Below, piece by piece: positions 6,644-10,356 of a stretch of 10,356 nucleotides of DNA (the first letter of the stretch is position 1; the number at the start of each line of letters is the position of its first letter). This stretch comes from Verrucomicrobiota bacterium (GTDB taxonomy: Bacteria; Verrucomicrobiota; Verrucomicrobiia; Verrucomicrobiales; Verrucomicrobiaceae): the NCBI GenBank assembly GCA_009885275.1, contig VFKY01000390.1, positions 1-10,356 of the forward strand, in the 5' to 3' direction. The position numbers and the translations under genes are program-made. Below the pieces are notes generated by a model, which made no database searches, was not told where the DNA came from, and saw nothing but the letters and a program-made list of their open reading frames with translations.

Positions 6644-7510
6644 GTGCGTCTCAATCGCTACCTTAGTGCCTGTGGCCTCGGCTCCCGCCGTGGCGCAGAA
6701 GAGTTGATCAAGCAAGGACGCGTCTTCCTCAATGGACAGCCCTGCTTGACACTCGGAACAGTCGTCGGCAAGTCTGATGAAGTGTCTGTTGATGGGAATA
6801 AGGTTAGACCTGATAAAGGCATTGTTATTGCCTTTCATAAGCCCCGCGGATTTGTTTGCAGTCGACGTGACGAGCATGACCGCGACACAATTTACACGCT
6901 TTTACCTGCTCAATTTCATACATTGCATCATGTAGGGCGACTCGATAAGGAAAGTGAAGGACTGCTCCTGATGACTAATCGTGGCGAAGTCTCTCAGCGC
7001 CTTACTCACCCTAGTCAAGGTGTTGAAAAAGAATACGAAGTGTTATTGGAAACACGTTTTGATGCCACTCAGCTTTTTAAGCTTACTCACGGTTTTCATA
7101 CGGAAGAAGGCTTCGCAAAGGCAGAACGTGCATGGATGATCGGCGACTTCAAAATTGGAATGGTTTTGAAGCAGGGATTAAAGCGTCAAATACGTCTTAT
7201 GCTTTATTTCATGGGCTATGAAGTAAAGCGCCTTACACGAGTGCGTATTGGAAATCTAGCGTTGAAAGGCATCCCTGAAGGAGCTTGGAGGGAATTGAGT
7301 GATCGTGATGTGGAGAAGCTTTTGCTTAACCCGCTGTCTAAGGATCGCCCTAAGTTAAGTAAGCCGAAAACTGCCGCTGTAAAGAAGGCTGCCGAGATTC
7401 GTAGCAAGCATCGCAAGGCTCCAGCAGGGCCGCGCACTTTTCGTAAAGCTCCTGCTGCCCCTCGCAAACAGACGCGCAATCGGCGTCCGAATTCAGGCGG
7501 GGGTAAGTAA
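6644..7510 (+). CDS. rRNA pseudouridine synthase, RsuA/RluB family
   Basis: This 288-residue enzyme isomerises a specific uridine in ribosomal RNA to pseudouridine. An N-terminal S4 RNA-binding domain (about residues 1-48, with RLNRYLSACGLGSRRGAEELI) precedes the catalytic domain. The catalytic aspartate is Asp101 in GRLDKESEGLLLMTN. Family blocks KEYEV (129-133), KRQIRLM (180-186) and RLTRVRIGNLAL (196-207) are present. Residues from about 235 form a basic Lys/Arg/Ala/Pro tail, as in RluB, containing two copies of RKAPAxPR (257-264 and 267-274). The start is a GTG at 6644, six nt after the preceding stop. GAGG at 6629-6632 could serve as a distant ribosome-binding site, so translational coupling is likely. 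The target (23S position 2605 as in RluB, or a 16S/other 23S site) cannot be decided from sequence, so no symbol is given. Confidence 0.93.
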   Translation: MRLNRYLSACGLGSRRGAEELIKQGRVFLNGQPCLTLGTVVGKSDEVSVDGNKVRPDKGIVIAFHKPRGFVCSRRDEHDRDTIYTLLPAQFHTLHHVGRLDKESEGLLLMTNRGEVSQRLTHPSQGVEKEYEVLLETRFDATQLFKLTHGFHTEEGFAKAERAWMIGDFKIGMVLKQGLKRQIRLMLYFMGYEVKRLTRVRIGNLALKGIPEGAWRELSDRDVEKLLLNPLSKDRPKLSKPKTAAVKKAAEIRSKHRKAPAGPRTFRKAPAAPRKQTRNRRPNSGGGK

Positions 7511-7531
7511 TTCAGTCTGAATTATTCTAGG

Positions 7532-8860
7532 TCAGCAAATCTTCCAGAGCCGCACTGATTGTGACTGGCCTCGAAGCAAAACCTCACCAATATCATGGGG
7601 GGAAAGCTCTTCCATGGCCGCCTCTAATAGAACTTCTTGCGATACGAGTAATTCGGCTGAGTAATCTTTAGTCGCTTGTTCGATCCGTGCCGCAATGTTT
7701 ACGGTCTCACCAAGAATCGTGTATTCTTGACGTTGCACCGAGCCTACGTTGCCTGTGATGGCTGATCCTGTATGAATACCGATGCCCAGCTTTGTTTGAG
7801 GGAATTCTGGCAATGCATTGAGATTTCTTACTTCATCTAAAATGTGGAGTGCGCATTGCAATGCTGATTTACTGCTGTTGGACTGTTCCATGGGGGCACC
7901 AAAAATGGCCATAAATCCGTCACCAAGAAATTTGTTTACAATGCCGCCGTGTTCATTAACCACGGTAATCAGTGGATCAAACAATTGATTCAGATACGTC
8001 ATGACCTGTTCAGGAGAAAATTCTGCAGCAATTCGACTAAAGCCGCGAATATCGACGAACATCACGCAGGCTCGGCGCAACTCCCCGGTTGCCCTTAGAG
8101 GATGATGTAGAAGAAAGTCTGCCACTTCGGGGGACACATGTTGGCCAAACACTTGAATCGCGCGGTCACGCGCTCTGGCAGCATCAAGGGAACGCACCAG
8201 TTGTTTTTTTAGATGCTTGGCCATGAAGCCCGCGCCAATTCCTGATATTAGCATGACGATGCTTTTGACGATATGCGGAATGGGGTCTAACGCGCTTTCC
8301 ATGCCCGGTAGCGGTGCGTAGGATGATACTATGATCGCTGAGACGGACCCGAAACTTGCGGCGGCCAGTGCGCCAGTAAATACGCACAGACGAAAGTCCA
8401 GATAGAGAGTGGTGAGAAAGATGAATGGAAAGTAGAGAAAGGCGAGGGTGCCACCGAGAGCAAGCGCCGGTGGGTGTGCAACATTTGCCCACAACCAAAA
8501 ATTAAAAGTGTGCTGACTCATTTCAAATGCGCTCGTTAGATACGGCATCCATTTTGGTCTGGATTTACCTTCTCGAGACAAGCGTTTGATATAGCGTGCC
8601 AACGCCAACTCGTAGCATCCAAGCAAACACAATATTGCCCCCACGTTTCGGTATATGCTTCCAAATTTTGATTCGAAATTCGGATCATGTATGGAAAGAT
8701 AACTCGTCACGGCAATCAAAAGCACCATGAGTACGACCGATAATCCGAGCATCGCCTTGGCTCGCAGGTATTCTGCTTCAAGTGTGCCCAAAGCCAGCTC
8801 ATGATCGAGCAAGCGTGAGATCTCCGCTTCCTCTTGAATTGGAAATACTTTCTTCGGCAT
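7532..8860 (-). CDS. Membrane-bound class III adenylate/guanylate cyclase
   Basis: This 442-residue protein makes a cyclic nucleotide second messenger. The N-terminal half has about six membrane helices (near residues 37-55, 72-90, 117-137, 140-158, 160-182 and 198-215). A short linker with FGQHVSPEVADFLL (238-251) follows, and then a class III cyclase domain (about 264-395). Catalytic positions are all filled: metal-binding Asp270 (FVDIRGFS) and Asp314 (LGDG), base-contacting Lys310 and Thr381 (YTILG), and transition-state Asn388 and Arg392 (VNIAAR). The Lys/Thr pair is common in bacterial adenylate cyclases, so ATP is the likelier substrate. I chose the ATG at 8860. A GTG at 8875 would add five residues. 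Neither has a Shine-Dalgarno sequence. It converges on the pseudouridine synthase gene (21-bp gap) and follows the glycosyltransferase gene on the same strand after 85 bp. Confidence 0.93.
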   Translation of the reverse strand: MPKKVFPIQEEAEISRLLDHELALGTLEAEYLRAKAMLGLSVVLMVLLIAVTSYLSIHDPNFESKFGSIYRNVGAILCLLGCYELALARYIKRLSREGKSRPKWMPYLTSAFEMSQHTFNFWLWANVAHPPALALGGTLAFLYFPFIFLTTLYLDFRLCVFTGALAAASFGSVSAIIVSSYAPLPGMESALDPIPHIVKSIVMLISGIGAGFMAKHLKKQLVRSLDAARARDRAIQVFGQHVSPEVADFLLHHPLRATGELRRACVMFVDIRGFSRIAAEFSPEQVMTYLNQLFDPLITVVNEHGGIVNKFLGDGFMAIFGAPMEQSNSSKSALQCALHILDEVRNLNALPEFPQTKLGIGIHTGSAITGNVGSVQRQEYTILGETVNIAARIEQATKDYSAELLVSQEVLLEAAMEELSPHDIGEVLLRGQSQSVRLWKIC

Positions 8861-8945
8861 TAGGGCATCAAACACCAGTCATCAAGTGATTGCCAGTGAG
8901 ATGTGAAGTTAGATCAATGATAGGGCGCTGTAATACCCTGAGAGT

Positions 8946-10356
8946 TTACGGCTTATCGAGCGAGGTGTTGGAAAAAATTGAAAAGTTGACGTCGCTAAAA
9001 ACTTCATAAGCATTTGCTTTTATGTGTTGTTGGAAGCGAGTCACTTCTTTCTTCTTCATCACGGCAAACGTTCTTGTGGTCTTGTTTCTCCAAACCCCTC
9101 GAAAACTGTTCATCTTCATGTAGCGATCGGTGTGATCTTCCCATTCCAGTCCAAATGATTGCTCCTCGTGAATTGCATCTACTACGCCAACGGTTTTTCC
9201 AAGATATAACGGCAAGTCATGAAAGTATTCTTCGTAACTAAATACCAAGTCAGCAGTTTTTAATTCACGTTGTAATTGGGTGACTATGGGTTTGATGCTA
9301 GGCGGTTGGAAGAGCGCCATAAGTGGATTTGCTAGTACAGCCAGACCCGCGGCACCGATGGCTAGAGGCCATATACCAGGCCTCCTGTTTTTTCTTGCCC
9401 GCCAGAGCCACTGAACGCCAATCATTCCAATGATAAGACTGCTAGGTAAAACCCAAGGCGAAAAGTTTTCATTAAGCTTCCCACTTTGTTGTTGTATTGG
9501 TGCTGCGATGTAGAGACCAAGGGCGATAATGAGGAAGACGATGCCGTTCACTCTGTAGCCCCACGTATGGGGACTTGGGTGCGCGCTTTCTTCGTTAACT
9601 GTCCAGAAGCGCCCAATGATCAAGGCCAATGGCGGAAAAACTGGGATAATGTAAGGAATGAGTTTTGATTTGGAAACAGAGAAAAACAAAAGAGCAAATG
9701 CTGCCCATATCAGAAAAAACCATATTTCAGAATGTTCCTTTCGGCTTTTCCAACCGCCTTGAAAAACAGTTTTTAGTGCTTTGGGCAGGAAACATATCCA
9801 AGGCAGAAGACCGACAAGAAGTACCGCAATAAAAAACCAAAAAGGTTGAGTGCGATGACTGCCATCGCTGAGATAGCGTTGAAAATGCTCATGAATGATA
9901 TAGAAATCAAACCATTCATGATGGCGTGATGAAACAAGCAAGTGCCAAGGCAGTGCGATGGTTAACACGATTATGATGCCGGATACGAGATAGATTCGTC
10001 GGAGTTTTTCCCATTGATTCAGCAACGCAAACCATAGAAAAATAATCGCCCCAGGGAGCATGATGGCGAGTATGCCTTTTGTCATGACTGCGAGAGCGAT
10101 TAAAGCATAAAATGCATAGAATAAATTTCGTTGGCGTGCCCCCGCCGCTTCTCGCTGCCCCACAACGAAACAGAGAAGAGCGGAACTCATCAGCACAGAA
10201 AATGTCATATCAAGAATGATCAGTTGGCTCATCGCAAAATAGAGTACTGATGTGCCCAAAATAATCGCGGCATAGAACCCAGTGGATTTGTTATAGAGGG
10301 TTTTTCCTGCAAGATATACCGCGAGACATCCTAATATCCCAAATGCCGCTGGCCAA
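8946..10356 (-). CDS. ArnT/PMT-type membrane glycosyltransferase (5' partial)
   Basis: The frame stays open to the window edge (last whole codon at 10353-10355), giving 469 residues that lack the N-terminus; the TTG at 10259 is not a start. The protein is a chain of hydrophobic helices over roughly the first 340 residues, followed by a more soluble C-terminal part of about 110 residues. The SQLIILDM stretch, followed by further helices and the KSKLIPYIIPVFPPLALIIG block, matches the ArnT/dolichyl-phosphate-mannose mannosyltransferase group. Such enzymes move a sugar from a polyprenyl phosphate donor to lipid A, a protein or another lipid at the outer face of the inner membrane. The acidic catalytic residues expected in the first periplasmic loop lie in the missing part. 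The acceptor is unknown. The gap after it holds no clear terminator. Confidence 0.87.
   Translation of the reverse strand, partial: WPAAFGILGCLAVYLAGKTLYNKSTGFYAAIILGTSVLYFAMSQLIILDMTFSVLMSSALLCFVVGQREAAGARQRNLFYAFYALIALAVMTKGILAIMLPGAIIFLWFALLNQWEKLRRIYLVSGIIIVLTIALPWHLLVSSRHHEWFDFYIIHEHFQRYLSDGSHRTQPFWFFIAVLLVGLLPWICFLPKALKTVFQGGWKSRKEHSEIWFFLIWAAFALLFFSVSKSKLIPYIIPVFPPLALIIGRFWTVNEESAHPSPHTWGYRVNGIVFLIIALGLYIAAPIQQQSGKLNENFSPWVLPSSLIIGMIGVQWLWRARKNRRPGIWPLAIGAAGLAVLANPLMALFQPPSIKPIVTQLQRELKTADLVFSYEEYFHDLPLYLGKTVGVVDAIHEEQSFGLEWEDHTDRYMKMNSFRGVWRNKTTRTFAVMKKKEVTRFQQHIKANAYEVFSDVNFSIFSNTSLDKP

Noticed and set aside
6464..6877. A 137-codon minus-strand reading frame opposite the small basic protein and pseudouridine synthase genes.
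   Set aside because: It runs antisense to two well-supported genes, its protein shows no family pattern, and its frame is explained by the coding bias of the genes on the other strand.
8184..8498. A 104-codon minus-strand frame inside the cyclase gene.
   Set aside because: It lies wholly within a strongly supported gene in another frame and is rich in Arg, His and Ser, as expected of a shadow frame.
8919..8941. A short AGGG/CCCT hairpin between the glycosyltransferase and cyclase genes as a terminator.
   Set aside because: Only four base pairs, a long loop and no T-tract.
1..10356. A defence island, mobile element, CRISPR array, biosynthetic cluster or other new multi-gene system.
   Set aside because: Genes are mostly housekeeping or envelope types, and I found no transposase, integrase, terminal repeats, spaced direct repeats, tRNA boundary or nuclease/effector pairing.

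Overview
The window looks like chromosomal DNA from a member of the PVC group, most likely a free-living Verrucomicrobiota. The strongest clue is a 52-residue protein at 6479-6637. It matches, from memory, a small basic protein family restricted to Verrucomicrobia, Chlamydiae and Lentisphaerae. A planctomycete-type cytochrome c, a membrane-anchored azurin-like cupredoxin and nearly universal absence of Shine-Dalgarno sequences fit that view. The assignment is by pattern recognition; no database was searched. I see no insertion sequence, phage, CRISPR array, tRNA, rRNA or obvious transferred island.

Left part (1-4559). The window opens inside a creatininase-family amidohydrolase gene (+ strand, 5' end missing). 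It converges on a minus-strand run of three genes. Reading in their own direction these are an FtsK/SpoIIIE DNA translocase, an unrecognised two-helix membrane protein with a TPR-like tail, and an azurin-like copper protein. A strong hairpin at 584-626 separates the converging genes and has a T-tract suited to ending the minus-strand run.

Middle (4560-7510). A 228-bp divergent region separates ftsK from a plus-strand class I mannose-6-phosphate isomerase gene. Next comes a secreted, stand-alone, single-haem cytochrome with its own probable promoter and terminator. A tight pair follows: the small basic protein and, after a 6-nt gap, an RsuA/RluB-type rRNA pseudouridine synthase. This pair looks co-transcribed and points to a shared RNA or ribosome role.

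Right part (7511-10356). Two minus-strand genes follow: a class III nucleotide cyclase with a six-helix membrane sensor region and all catalytic residues present, and the C-terminal part of an ArnT/PMT-type membrane glycosyltransferase whose 5' end lies outside the window.

Most genes are housekeeping or envelope functions (chromosome segregation, sugar phosphate supply, rRNA modification, membrane glycosylation), with two small extracytoplasmic electron carriers. I found no convincing undescribed multi-gene system. The most worthwhile leads are the small basic protein/pseudouridine synthase pair, the unrecognised membrane protein next to ftsK, and the uncharacterised sensor half of the cyclase.
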